Shown here: piece by piece, positions 8,440 to 16,772 of the stretch
How positions within the stretch are numbered: the stretch's first letter is position 1
How the letters are laid out: every line of letters starts with the position of its first letter
Assembly: GCA_016793095.1 (NCBI GenBank)
Contig: JAEUJQ010000006.1
Span: forward strand, 62,001 to 126,000
DNA: 64,000 nt
Reading direction: 5' to 3'
Origin: Myxococcaceae bacterium
Lineage (GTDB): Bacteria > Myxococcota > Myxococcia > Myxococcales > Myxococcaceae
Translations under genes and position numbers: made by a program
The notes under the pieces: generated by a model
Databases searched by the model: none
What the model saw: only the letters and a program-made list of their open reading frames with translations
What the model was told of the DNA's origin: nothing

Positions 8440-10560
8440 ATGCCCGCCATGTTCCAGCGTTGGCTCGTCGTGCTGTGCGTCTGCACAGCGGGTGGTTTCC
8501 TGTCGGCATGCAGCGGGTGCGGCAAGACGCCGATCGTCAAGAAGGACCAGTGCCTCGGCGTCGAGGGCGCTCAGGCCGACGCACCGGACGCCTGTGACGA
8601 GGCCACGGTGTGTGGAGACCACCACGCCTGCCGCGAGGTGAAGGACAAGGGTGGGCTGAAGTGCTGCGTCTACGTCGATCGCCTCTGCACCACCGACGCG
8701 GACTGCTGCCCCGGCCAGGGCTGCCAGACGCAGCGCAACCCGCCCCGCTGCTCCGATCGCTTCAACGAGTGCACGACGGACGCGGAGTGCGGCGACACCG
8801 GCGACCGCGTCTGCGTGGACTACCCGACTGACGGAACGAAGCGCTGCCGCCACCGTCCCTGCGGCGCGCTCGGCGAGTGCCCGGCCGGTCAGTCCTGCTT
8901 CCAGGGCGACTGCGTGGGCACGCTGCCCTGCGGCGGCTCCTGCAACGCCGGCGAGGGCTGCGTTCCTTCCGCGGGGCGCTGCCAGAACTACGTGGATCCC
9001 AAAGACCGGGCCGAGGCGGCCTGCCCGATGACGTGCAACGCCGGCTTCATCGCGACGTTCTCGCCCCGTCGTGAGCCGAACTCGACCGACTTCAAGACGC
9101 TCTGGGACACCTGCCAGCTCCCCACGATTCGCTGCTCGTGCGTCGAGCTGCCGGGCCTGTTGTCGAACGACCTGGGCCGCTTCTCGGCGGTCGCGGCGAA
9201 CGGCACCGAAGGGCTGCTGGCTTCGATGTACGACGGCAAGTACGGCGACCTCGTCGTCTACCGGTTTGACGCGACCGGCGCCCGCGTGGGCGTGGACTAC
9301 GTCGATGGAGTGCCGCAGGGCCAGGTGCGCTACGGCCCGTCGGGCCCGCGCGGCGGGGTCACCGAGCCGGGACCGGACGTGGGCCGCTACACCGACATCG
9401 CCGTCAACCAGGGTCGCGCCTACGTCAGCTACTACGACGTCACCAATGGCGATCTGAAGGTCGCCGTGCGCGACGGCGCGACCTGGACGACCCACCGGGT
9501 GGACGGCACGAACGGGGACGTCGGCCTCTACTCCTCGATCGCGGTGGACTCTGACGGGCTGCCGGGCGTCGCGTACTTCATGAAGAGCGCGTCTCAGGGC
9601 TTCAACGTGTCCGACTGCCCGGCCCCGGCTCCGACCGGCGCCCTGAAGGATCTCACCGCGCTCAAGTTCGCCCGCGCGCGAGTGGCGAACCCGCGCTCCG
9701 ACGCCGACTGGACGGTCCGTGTGGTGGCCTGCCTCGCGAAGCCCCCGCCCCCCTGTGACGGCTGCGCCAACACCTGCGCCGACGTGGGCAACGGGCCGGT
9801 CTGCCTGATGAACTCGATGACGGCCTGCATGCCCGCCTGCGACATGAACACCGAGGTCTGCGTCACCTCGAACGGCATGCCGCGCTGCGGGAAGAAGTAC
9901 AACCCGAGCCAGCTCATCGACATCCCCCTGGGCACGGGCGTGTTCGCGTCGCTCACCTTCAACGGGAAGAACGCGATCATCGCCTACATGCAGCGCACCG
10001 GGCCGACGGTGAACGGGCGCGTGGTGCCCGACGGCGATCTGTACGCCGTGCAGCTCGACGCCCAGAACGTACGCGCCACGCCGGTGCTGATCGACGGCAC
10101 GGGCGACACCGGCTACTTCCCGGACGTGAAGGTCGAGCCGTCGTCACGGCAGGTGGCGATCGCCTTCCACGACTTCACGACGAAGAGCCTCAAGTTCTAC
10201 TTCGCCGCCCAGCTGCAGACCGGCGTCACCCTCGAGACCATCGACAACGGCGCCGACATGGCGCGCCCTGGCGAGCAGAGCTTCGTCGGCACCGACACGG
10301 CCCTCGTCTTCGGCCCGCAGGCCGGTCAGGTCTGGGCGGTCTATCAGGACGCGACCCGCGGCGATCTCAAGCTGGCCCGGCGCGGCGCGAGCTGGATGGT
10401 GCAGACGCCGCTCGCCACCGAAGGAGCCGCCGGCTTCTTCGCCGACGCGGTGTACGCGAACGGCCGGCTGTGGGCGACGCACGCGCGCCTGCACTCGCGG
10501 CTGGTGAACGGCCTGCCCGAGCTCAACAACACCTTCCAGCTCCAGCAGGGTCCGCAGTAA
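8440..10560 (+). CDS. Cys-rich lipoprotein with repeat (beta-propeller-like) C-terminal part
   Basis: About 706 residues. The leader MFQRWLVVLCVCTAGGFLSAC carries a lipobox. Residues 25-200 are very Cys-rich, with repeated CTTDADCC, CTTDAECGDTGDRVC and CPAGQSC modules like those in many myxobacterial surface proteins. The rest contains repeated YTDIAVN, YSSIAVD and YFPDVKVEP segments that suggest a beta-propeller of unknown ligand, interrupted by a second Cys-rich patch around residues 435-480. An AAGGAG lies about ten bases upstream of this ATG. A GTG at 8431 would sit almost on top of it, and an in-frame ATG at 8449 is also possible. Probably a surface or outer-membrane lipoprotein. Confidence 0.83.
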   Translation: MPAMFQRWLVVLCVCTAGGFLSACSGCGKTPIVKKDQCLGVEGAQADAPDACDEATVCGDHHACREVKDKGGLKCCVYVDRLCTTDADCCPGQGCQTQRNPPRCSDRFNECTTDAECGDTGDRVCVDYPTDGTKRCRHRPCGALGECPAGQSCFQGDCVGTLPCGGSCNAGEGCVPSAGRCQNYVDPKDRAEAACPMTCNAGFIATFSPRREPNSTDFKTLWDTCQLPTIRCSCVELPGLLSNDLGRFSAVAANGTEGLLASMYDGKYGDLVVYRFDATGARVGVDYVDGVPQGQVRYGPSGPRGGVTEPGPDVGRYTDIAVNQGRAYVSYYDVTNGDLKVAVRDGATWTTHRVDGTNGDVGLYSSIAVDSDGLPGVAYFMKSASQGFNVSDCPAPAPTGALKDLTALKFARARVANPRSDADWTVRVVACLAKPPPPCDGCANTCADVGNGPVCLMNSMTACMPACDMNTEVCVTSNGMPRCGKKYNPSQLIDIPLGTGVFASLTFNGKNAIIAYMQRTGPTVNGRVVPDGDLYAVQLDAQNVRATPVLIDGTGDTGYFPDVKVEPSSRQVAIAFHDFTTKSLKFYFAAQLQTGVTLETIDNGADMARPGEQSFVGTDTALVFGPQAGQVWAVYQDATRGDLKLARRGASWMVQTPLATEGAAGFFADAVYANGRLWATHARLHSRLVNGLPELNNTFQLQQGPQ

Positions 10561-10571
10561 CAGACAGGGCC

Positions 10572-11207
10572 GTGGGCTCCACGCCGCATCACCACGTTCA
10601 CCTGATCGTCGAGACGCCCGGCGACCTGCTGCCGCGCTGCTACCCGAACGGCAGGCTCGGTGGACTGACCCTGAATGGCCAGGCGCCGGGCGCGCTGGGC
10701 GAGCTGGTCAAGGTGACGGTGCGCGTGCGCAGGCCGCCGCGTGAGTTCGTGCTGGGAGGGCAGATCGCCTGGGCGCGACACAAGGCCTCGAAGCAGCTGC
10801 ACGAGAGCTTCGGCGTCGACTTCCGCGACGACGACGACTCCACCGTCAGCCGCATGCTCGCCTTCGCGCGCAACGAGGTGTCAGCAGAGACGACCCGCCT
10901 CGAGCGCCGCGTCCCGCTCGAGCTGCCGATCAAGCTCGTCCACGGCAGCCGGTCGCGCCGGGAGCGCCTCTCGGATCTCTCGCACGGTGGCGCCTTCGTG
11001 CGCACGTGGGATCCGATCGACGTGGACGAGGTGGTCGAGCTCGTCGTCCGCCCGCCCTCGTCGTTCTTCTCGCTGCACTTCAAGGGGCGGGTCGCCTGGA
11101 TCCGCCGCGTCGGAGACGCCGCCGGCATGGGCATCGAGTTCTTCGACGTCGATGGCTCTCTGAGGCCGAGCGTGGACCGCCTGCTCAAGGAAGCGCGCCG
11201 CGCCTGA
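10572..11207 (+). CDS. Tandem PilZ-domain protein
   Basis: A 211-residue cytoplasmic protein with two PilZ-like modules. The N-terminal one (about residues 5-95) lacks obvious binding motifs. The C-terminal one (about 108-200) has the RLERR version of RxxxR and DLSHGG matching D/NxSxxG, the residues that bind cyclic di-GMP. It is therefore a likely c-di-GMP receptor with a degenerate partner domain. The GTG start lies 12 bases after the preceding stop. The frame stays open upstream inside the previous gene, but that part shows no PilZ character. It converges on recA, with a 21-bp tandem repeat between them. Confidence 0.83.
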   Translation: MGSTPHHHVHLIVETPGDLLPRCYPNGRLGGLTLNGQAPGALGELVKVTVRVRRPPREFVLGGQIAWARHKASKQLHESFGVDFRDDDDSTVSRMLAFARNEVSAETTRLERRVPLELPIKLVHGSRSRRERLSDLSHGGAFVRTWDPIDVDEVVELVVRPPSSFFSLHFKGRVAWIRRVGDAAGMGIEFFDVDGSLRPSVDRLLKEARRA

Positions 11208-11617
11208 CGCGCTGCTGCCCCGACTACGAGCGGGTGCGGCTCGGAGCATCGGTCGGAGCACTCGGAGCATCGGTCGGAGCACTCGGAGCATCGGCCGGAG
11301 CACGCGAGCATCGGCCGGAGCACGCGAGCATCGGTCCGGCGTGTCGGTCGGGCATCGGTGTTCGGAGCGCGTCGGTCATTGACCGGGCGAGCGGCGCGGG
11401 GAGCCGGTGAGAACACCCCGCACCGCCTGCCCCTCGTCAGCGCGAGAACCGTGCCCGTGAGAGCCACCGCGTCCACGGGCGGGACACGGGCCGACGATGG
11501 CGTTCCACCAGCCGCTCCCGCTTCGCCACGCAGACGTTGCTGGTCGTCGCCTCGTGGCGCGGCGGCGGCGACACCGGCTTCGACGACACCAGCAGCCCCA
11601 GCAGGACGGACAGCATC
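11208..11617. other. Intergenic region between PilZ gene and recA (convergent)
   Basis: About 410 bases between two convergent stop codons. It holds the 21-bp tandem repeat at 11243-11340 and otherwise unremarkable GC-rich DNA. I see no convincing gene on either strand. Confidence 0.5.
11243..11340. repeat. 21-bp tandem repeat (minisatellite)
   Basis: About four and a half copies of a 21-base unit beginning GGAGCATCGGTCGGAGCACT. The first two units are identical, the third has two changes, and the next copies have lost one base. Each unit itself contains two related GGAGCA(T/C) halves. Non-coding, in a convergent gap. Confidence 0.9.
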
Positions 11618-12658
11618 TCAGGCCGCCTCTTCCGTCGGGGCCGGCTCGTCCTTGCGCGGCGCCGTGAGGCTCCGCTCGACGATCGCAGCGAACTTCTCCG
11701 GGTTCTGGACGAACCAGTCCATGGCGGCCTGGCGGCCCTGGCCGATGCGGTCTCCCTCGAACGAGTAGTGGCTGCCCGACTTCTCGATGAGCCCCAGCTT
11801 CTCGCCGAGGTCGACGACCTCGCCCGCGCGGTTGATGCCCTTGTTGTAGATGATGTCGAACTCGGCCTCCTGGAACGGCGGCGCCATCTTGTTCTTCACC
11901 ACCTTCACCCTGGTGCGCGAGCCGATCACGGCATCACCGTCCTTCAGGTTCCCCGTCCGGCGGATCTCGCACCGCACCGACGAGTAGAACTTCAGCGCGT
12001 TGCCCCCCGTCGTCGTCTCGGGGTTGCCGAAGACGACGCCGATCTTCATGCGGATCTGGTTGATGAAGATGATGGTGGTGCCCGAGCGGCTCACCGCGCC
12101 GGTCAGCTTGCGCAACGCCTGGCTCATCAGCCGCGCCTGCACGCCCATGTGCGCGTCTCCCATCTCCCCTTCGATCTCGGCCTTCGGGACCAGCGCCGCC
12201 ACCGAGTCCACCACGATCAGATCGACCGCCCCGGAGCGGACGAGGTGCTCGGTGATCTCCAGCGCCTGCTCGCCGGTGTCGGGCTGCGAGATGAGCAGCT
12301 CCTCGACGCGCACGCCCAGCTTGCGCGCGTAGGCCACGTCGAGCGCGTGCTCCGCATCGATGAAGGCCGCCACCCCGCCCTGCGCCTGCACCTGCGCGAT
12401 CGCGTGGAGCGTCAGCGTCGTCTTGCCCGACGACTCGTTGCCGAAGACCTCCACCACCCGCCCGCGCGGGTAGCCGCCGACGCCGAGCGCCCGGTCGAGC
12501 CCCACCGACCCGGTCGGGATCACCTGCACCGGCGCCACCTCGCCCGCGTCCTCGCCCATCTGCATCACGCTCCCCCGGCCGAACTGCTTCTCGATCGCCG
12601 CCACCGCCGCTGCCACCGCCTTCAGCTTCTCCGAGACCTGCTTCATCACGCCCACCAT
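11618..12658 (-). CDS. recA: Recombinase RecA (possible second-type paralogue)
   Basis: A 346-residue RecA: ATP-dependent strand exchange, DNA repair and activation of LexA self-cleavage. Walker A GNESSGKT lies at residues 73-80. The [22 protein letters not shown] block, the QIRMKIGV loop and the GGNALKFY segment are all present. The N-terminus ([24 protein letters not shown]) looks more like what I recall of RecA2 of Myxococcus xanthus than RecA1; this is from memory, not a search. GGAAGG eight bases upstream supports the ATG at 12658. An ATG at 12646 is an alternative. No recX follows it. Confidence 0.95.
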   Translation of the reverse strand: MVGVMKQVSEKLKAVAAAVAAIEKQFGRGSVMQMGEDAGEVAPVQVIPTGSVGLDRALGVGGYPRGRVVEVFGNESSGKTTLTLHAIAQVQAQGGVAAFIDAEHALDVAYARKLGVRVEELLISQPDTGEQALEITEHLVRSGAVDLIVVDSVAALVPKAEIEGEMGDAHMGVQARLMSQALRKLTGAVSRSGTTIIFINQIRMKIGVVFGNPETTTGGNALKFYSSVRCEIRRTGNLKDGDAVIGSRTRVKVVKNKMAPPFQEAEFDIIYNKGINRAGEVVDLGEKLGLIEKSGSHYSFEGDRIGQGRQAAMDWFVQNPEKFAAIVERSLTAPRKDEPAPTEEAA

Positions 12659-13034
12659 GCCTTTCACCTTCCGTTGCTCCGCGAGACCCATTCCCACGGC
12701 AGTGCGCAGAGGCATCGCAAGGCACGTGCCCGACCTGCGCGGGTGGCGCCGCCCCCGGAGAACGACGAGATGCGCGCTGCGAGTGGTCCGACCGAGCGGA
12801 CGGGCGTGGACACACCAGCCGATTCTCGTGCCCCGAGAAGGAGCCGCTGGCGAGTGAGCTCCTCAGGCTCGCCCCGACCTCGACCCACGGAAGGCGTTCA
12901 CCCCAGCGCGACGCGCTTCGCCGAGCCGGCCATCACCTCGGAGTCGGCCCGGTGCGCGTACACCTTGAGCCCGAACTCCCGCTTCAGGAAGGCCGCATTG
13001 CCGGCGTGCCTCGTGGAGCGCCCCGCGCGCGCGC
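12659..13034. other. Region upstream of recA
   Basis: About 376 bases between the recA start and the end of the next minus-strand gene. It contains the MBL-like gene fragment (12898-13020) and must contain the recA promoter. I could not identify a convincing LexA box or promoter boxes by eye. Confidence 0.4.
12898..13020 (-). pseudogene. Fragment resembling a metallo-beta-lactamase-fold hydrolase
   Basis: A short open stretch on the minus strand reads HAGNAAFLKREFGLKVYAHRADSEVM and then ends at a stop after about 15 more residues. In metallo-beta-lactamase-fold hydrolases this segment follows the HxHxDH zinc motif. Here the motif itself is missing and nothing recognisable continues after the stop. 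I interpret it as a remnant of a deleted or degraded gene, located between recA and the upstream membrane-protein gene. It could be chance, since the frame is open in GC-rich DNA. Confidence 0.4.
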
Positions 13035-13532
13035 TCAAGACGCGGGCGGCTCGAGGTGGGTGACGGCGAAGGAGATCTCCTGGACCACCGTCTCGACGTC
13101 GAGGCGCCAGGCGAGGTACCCCACGGCGGGCCCCAGCACCGAGACGGCCGCGAGCCCGAGGGCCAGCTCGGCGAGCGCCTCGAGCTGCGCGACGTAGAGC
13201 GCGAGTGACAGGGTCGTCGCCATCCACACCACCAGGGTGAAGAACGGCACGGCGTGCATGCCGAGCGAGAGCTGCACCTGGCACCCGACCTCGCCGGGCA
13301 CGACCTCGCCCTCGACGACCGGGGTGAAGCTGTTGCGGAACTGCGCGCGACGCACCACCGAGAAGCGCCTCCCGTCGATCGTGCCCCGCAGCGGCGCCGA
13401 GCCGGGCTCGGGTCGATCGAGCGCGAACAGGGGCCCTCGCACCATCGCCCGCTCGAGCCCCTTCGCTGCCTGCTCCGCGCTCAGCCCCGTGTGCACCACC
13501 CGCGAGATGCCCAGAGCGAACATGCGGGGCAT
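13035..13532 (-). CDS. Hypothetical membrane protein
   Basis: About 165 residues. The N-terminal part is soluble and beta-rich, including GTIDGRRFSVVRRAQFRNSF. It is followed by two hydrophobic stretches (FFTLVVWMATTLSLALYV and LALGLAAVSVLGPAVGYLAW), so it is probably a two-helix membrane protein facing the cytoplasm. I recognise no named domain. GGAG five bases upstream favours the ATG at 13532 over the one at 13523. It is divergent from the membrane-protein gene at 13610, with 77 bases between them. Confidence 0.7.
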   Translation of the reverse strand: MPRMFALGISRVVHTGLSAEQAAKGLERAMVRGPLFALDRPEPGSAPLRGTIDGRRFSVVRRAQFRNSFTPVVEGEVVPGEVGCQVQLSLGMHAVPFFTLVVWMATTLSLALYVAQLEALAELALGLAAVSVLGPAVGYLAWRLDVETVVQEISFAVTHLEPPAS

Positions 13533-13609
13533 CGTGCTCCGATTCGGCCGGCCTCCCAACTGCTTTCCCCTCCATTGCCGAGGGGCGGTGCCTTAGAACG
13601 TCCCTCCTC
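13533..13609. promoter_or_regulatory. Divergent promoter region
   Basis: A 77-base gap between two divergent genes, one of them heading the six-gene operon to 17479. It must hold the operon promoter, but no boxes are clear. Confidence 0.4.
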
Positions 13610-14323
13610 ATGGAGCTCGACGGGCCCAGCCTCTTCCACCTCGGCACCGTCGTCGGTGGAGCGGCGCTTGTCTGGGCGAACCTGTGGCGCGCCCTCGTCT
13701 TCATCACCCCCTCGGCGACCCGCTTCGAGATTGACGACGGCAGCCCCGACGCCCCCGTCCCCGGGTGGCTCGAGCCCAGCCACGAGTCGCTGCGAGCATT
13801 GGGCTTCTCCCTCGTCGGCACGTGGCTCGAGCAGCGGCGCCTCGGCCCCACCCGCACCTCGTGGGGCTACGTCAACACGACGCAGCACACGTTCGCCGTC
13901 GTCTCCGACGGACCGCTGGTGCGCCGGGGCCAGCACGCCTGGACCCCGCCGGAGCCGCGCCTCGAGCGTGAGGGCCCGGCCGCGCGCGTCACCTTCGTCA
14001 CCGTGTCGGCGACCAACGGCTTCCTCCTGTCGTCGAACTTCCGCCGGCCGGGCGCGTCGGTGCCCGCCCGCCACCTCTGCGCAGGCCTGCCTGGCGCGGC
14101 CGCTGATCGGCTGTTTCGCGCACACCTTCGCCGCATTCCGGAGCTGGGCGCACCCACGGGCACCTTCACGCTCGACGGGCTGCTGACGCACCTGCGCGAC
14201 TGGCAGGCCACGGTGGGCCGCGCCGAGCTTCAGCGGCTCCACGCCGTTGGACTGTTGTGGACCGTGGGCGGCCTTGGCATGGTCGCAAGCCCGCTCGTCG
14301 AGCGGCTCTGGAGAGCGACATGA
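13610..14323 (+). CDS. Hypothetical membrane-anchored protein, first gene of operon
   Basis: A 237-residue protein with an N-terminal hydrophobic segment (about residues 8-32) and a C-terminal one (about 208-230). These enclose a soluble domain with no motif I can name. It is structurally reminiscent of the divergent neighbour at 13035-13532 (soluble domain plus membrane helices), but I see no sequence similarity. Its stop overlaps the thiolase start (ATGA), so the two genes are translationally coupled. Confidence 0.7.
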   Translation: MELDGPSLFHLGTVVGGAALVWANLWRALVFITPSATRFEIDDGSPDAPVPGWLEPSHESLRALGFSLVGTWLEQRRLGPTRTSWGYVNTTQHTFAVVSDGPLVRRGQHAWTPPEPRLEREGPAARVTFVTVSATNGFLLSSNFRRPGASVPARHLCAGLPGAAADRLFRAHLRRIPELGAPTGTFTLDGLLTHLRDWQATVGRAELQRLHAVGLLWTVGGLGMVASPLVERLWRAT

Positions 14324-15516
14324 AGAGTGCGTGGAAGCAGGACGACATCTGGTTTCTGAGCGGCAAGCGGACTCCCTTCGGCACCTTCGGCGGCGGCCTG
14401 AAGGATCTCTCGGCCACCGACCTCGGCGTCGAGACCGCCAGAGCCGCGCTGGCGCAGGCGAGCGTGGCGGCCGATCAGGTCGAGCACGTCGTCTACGGCA
14501 ACGTGATGCAGACGAGCGCCGACGCCATCTACCTCGCGCGCCACGTGGGGCTGAGGGCGGGCGTGCCCGTGCCGGTGCCCGCCCTGACGGTCAACCGCCT
14601 CTGCGGCTCGGGCTTCGAGGCCTTCACCGTCGCCGCGAGCCTGATGATGACGGAGCAGGCCAACGTCGTGCTCGCTGGCGGCACCGAGTCGATGTCTCAG
14701 GCCCCGCACGTGATCCGCGGCGCCCGCTGGGGTCTGCCGCTCGGCAAGTCCGGCCTCGAAGACACCATCATCGTCGGCCTGATCGACAGCTACACGGGCT
14801 TCCCGATGGGCATCACCGCCGAGAACCTGGCCGAGCAGTACAAGCTCACCCAGGCCGAGGTGGACGAGTTCTCGGTGCTGTCCCAGAAGCGCCACGCGGC
14901 GGCACAGGAAGCCGGCCGCTACCAGCAGGAGATCGCCCCCGTCGAGCTCAAGTCGAAGAAGGGCTCGACGTTCGTCTCGAAGGACGAGCATGGGCGCCCC
15001 GACGCCACCGTCGAGGGGTTCGCGCGCCTCCCGAAGGTCTTCAAGAAGGACGGCGTGGTGCACCCGGGCGCTGCCTCAGGCATCAACGACGGCGCCGCGA
15101 GCGCGGTGCTGGCGACCCGCTCCTGGGCCGAGAAGCACGGCAAGAAGCCCATCGGTCGGCTGGTGAACTGGGCGGCCGTCGGCTGCGACCCGAAGGTGAT
15201 GGGCATCGGGCCGGCGCCGGCCATCCGCGCGCTGATGGACAAGGCCGGCTTCAAGCTGGGCGACGTCGATCTCTTCGAGGTGAACGAGGCGTTCGCGCCC
15301 CAGTACCTGGCGGTCGAGAAGGAGCTGGGCCTGCCACGAGACAGGACGAACGTCGATGGGGGGGCGATCGCCATCGGGCACCCGCTCGCCGCTTCAGGCG
15401 CGCGCATCACCCTGCACCTGCTGTATGAACTGAAGCGTCGTGGCGCGCGGTGGGGAGTGGGGAGCGCCTGTATTGGTGGTGGTCAGGGCATCGCGGTACT
15501 CGTGGAGGCACTGTGA
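14320..15516 (+). CDS. Acetyl-CoA acetyltransferase / thiolase
   Basis: A 398-residue thiolase of the degradative/biosynthetic family. It catalyses reversible Claisen condensation of acyl-CoA with acetyl-CoA (or thiolysis of 3-ketoacyl-CoA). The nucleophilic Cys95 lies in NRLCGSGFEA. NEAFA, His354 in GHPLAASG and Cys384 in SACIGGGQG complete the active site. The ATG overlaps the upstream stop (ATGA), and the downstream gene again overlaps its stop, so this is the second gene of a coupled operon. There are no other beta-oxidation genes nearby, so the pathway (fatty acid oxidation, acetoacetyl-CoA supply) is undecided. The start was chosen by overlap; the frame remains open upstream. Confidence 0.95.
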   Translation: MKSAWKQDDIWFLSGKRTPFGTFGGGLKDLSATDLGVETARAALAQASVAADQVEHVVYGNVMQTSADAIYLARHVGLRAGVPVPVPALTVNRLCGSGFEAFTVAASLMMTEQANVVLAGGTESMSQAPHVIRGARWGLPLGKSGLEDTIIVGLIDSYTGFPMGITAENLAEQYKLTQAEVDEFSVLSQKRHAAAQEAGRYQQEIAPVELKSKKGSTFVSKDEHGRPDATVEGFARLPKVFKKDGVVHPGAASGINDGAASAVLATRSWAEKHGKKPIGRLVNWAAVGCDPKVMGIGPAPAIRALMDKAGFKLGDVDLFEVNEAFAPQYLAVEKELGLPRDRTNVDGGAIAIGHPLAASGARITLHLLYELKRRGARWGVGSACIGGGQGIAVLVEAL

Positions 15517-15746
15517 CGAGCAGCAACGTTCCGGACGCGAAGACGCTGCGTGAACAGGCGAAGAAGATCGCCGAGCAGCGACGCATCGACGCCAAGAACC
15601 GCAAGCGCAAGTGCGCGCTGTGCGGCACTGATGAGACCGAGCGCACGCCCTTCGTCGCCCACCCCGATGGCATCGGGCCGACGTGCAAGGAGCCGGGGCT
15701 CTGCGAGCACTACCGCGCACACACCGCCCGGGGCGGCGTTCGCTGA
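15513..15746 (+). CDS. Small zinc-ribbon-like protein
   Basis: A 77-residue protein with a GTG start overlapping the thiolase stop (GTGA). The N-terminal half is a charged helix. The C-terminal half has CALCG followed by CKEPGLCEHY, giving four cysteines and a histidine that could coordinate one zinc ion. I know no named family for it. Coupling to the thiolase suggests a regulatory or chaperone-like role, but this is only inference. Confidence 0.65.
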   Translation: MTSSNVPDAKTLREQAKKIAEQRRIDAKNRKRKCALCGTDETERTPFVAHPDGIGPTCKEPGLCEHYRAHTARGGVR

Positions 15747-15769
15747 GCGCACCGAAGGGGAGGCCGACG

Positions 15770-15967
15770 ATGGCGATGATCCCGTTCACCGGAGTGAAGA
15801 TCTTCTCGACCACGCTCGCGCGCGATCGCGAGATGATGGGCGAGACCATCACCCGGTGGCTCAAGGAGAACTCCAGCCTGGAGATCGTCGACAAGGAGGT
15901 CACCCAGAGCTCCGACAAGGAGTTCCACTGCCTCACCGTCACGCTCTTCTACAAGCCGAAGGGCTGA
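15770..15967 (+). CDS. Small conserved-looking protein (65 aa)
   Basis: A 65-residue soluble protein, MAMIPFTGVKIFSTTLARDR onward, with an alternating helix/strand pattern. AAGGGGAGG about seven bases upstream is a strong ribosome binding site and fixes this ATG. No family recognised. It lies 23 bases after the zinc-ribbon-like gene and four bases before the protease gene, within the same operon. Confidence 0.68.
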   Translation: MAMIPFTGVKIFSTTLARDREMMGETITRWLKENSSLEIVDKEVTQSSDKEFHCLTVTLFYKPKG

Positions 15968-15971
15968 GCCC

Positions 15972-16772
15972 GTGCTCAAGGGACTGGTCGTGACGTCGCT
16001 GCTCGCGGCGTTGACCCCCGAGGCGAGGCAGGCGCTGTTCGCGAAGATGAAGCAGTCGGTCGTCGTGCTGCAGTCCACGACCGTCTCAGGCGAGCGCATC
16101 GGCAACGGCACGGGGTGGGTGCTGCGCGGTGACGGCCTGGTGGTGACGAACCATCACGTCATCGAGGGGAAGCGTCGCCTCTCTGCCGTGTTCGCCGACG
16201 GCCGCCGGGTCGACGTGACCGGCGTGCTGCTCTCGGACGAGGCCCACGATCTCGCGGTGGTGCGCATCGACGCGGTGGGCCTCGCGCCGCTCGAGCTCGG
16301 GAGCTCGGCCGCGCTCGTCGAGGGCACCCAGCTCTTCATGGCCGGCAATCCCCTCGGGCTCGACTTCACCTTCAACGAAGGGGTGCTGACGGCGCTCAGA
16401 CCGAAGGGCCTGCCCGCCGACCAGGGCGCGCTGAAGCCCGCCGACACGCAGCCGCTCCTGCAGCTCGCCATCGACGCCGAGCCGGGCTCGAGCGGCAGCC
16501 CGATCGTGGACGCCGAGGGCCGGGTGGTGGGCATCGAACGTGCGGGCATGGGCAGCGCAGACTTCGCCGTCCCGGTGGACACCCTCAAGGCGCTGCTCAC
16601 CGACGACGTGCTGGCCCGCGAGTCCCGCCCCATGCGCGAGCTGCCCTGGTGGAACCTGGCCATCTCGGCAGCCGTCCTCGTCGTCATCGTCCTCTTCCTG
16701 ACGGGCAGGCTGGGCGCTGGCGCTGGCAGAGGCGCTCGGGCACAACGTCGATTCGGCGGGTACGAAGAATGA
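15972..16772 (+). CDS. Trypsin-like serine protease with C-terminal membrane anchor
   Basis: A 266-residue chymotrypsin-fold protease of the DegP/HtrA type without a PDZ domain. The catalytic triad is complete: His62 in TNHHV, Asp93 in AHDLAVV and Ser174 in GSSGSP. The N-terminus has a short hydrophobic segment that could be a weak signal or anchor. A single strong transmembrane helix (about 225-245) near the C-terminus would tether the protease domain to the membrane, which side being uncertain. The stop overlaps the start of the rhomboid-like gene (ATGA), so the two membrane proteins are co-expressed. It probably processes or degrades an envelope protein. Confidence 0.88.
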   Translation: MLKGLVVTSLLAALTPEARQALFAKMKQSVVVLQSTTVSGERIGNGTGWVLRGDGLVVTNHHVIEGKRRLSAVFADGRRVDVTGVLLSDEAHDLAVVRIDAVGLAPLELGSSAALVEGTQLFMAGNPLGLDFTFNEGVLTALRPKGLPADQGALKPADTQPLLQLAIDAEPGSSGSPIVDAEGRVVGIERAGMGSADFAVPVDTLKALLTDDVLARESRPMRELPWWNLAISAAVLVVIVLFLTGRLGAGAGRGARAQRRFGGYEE

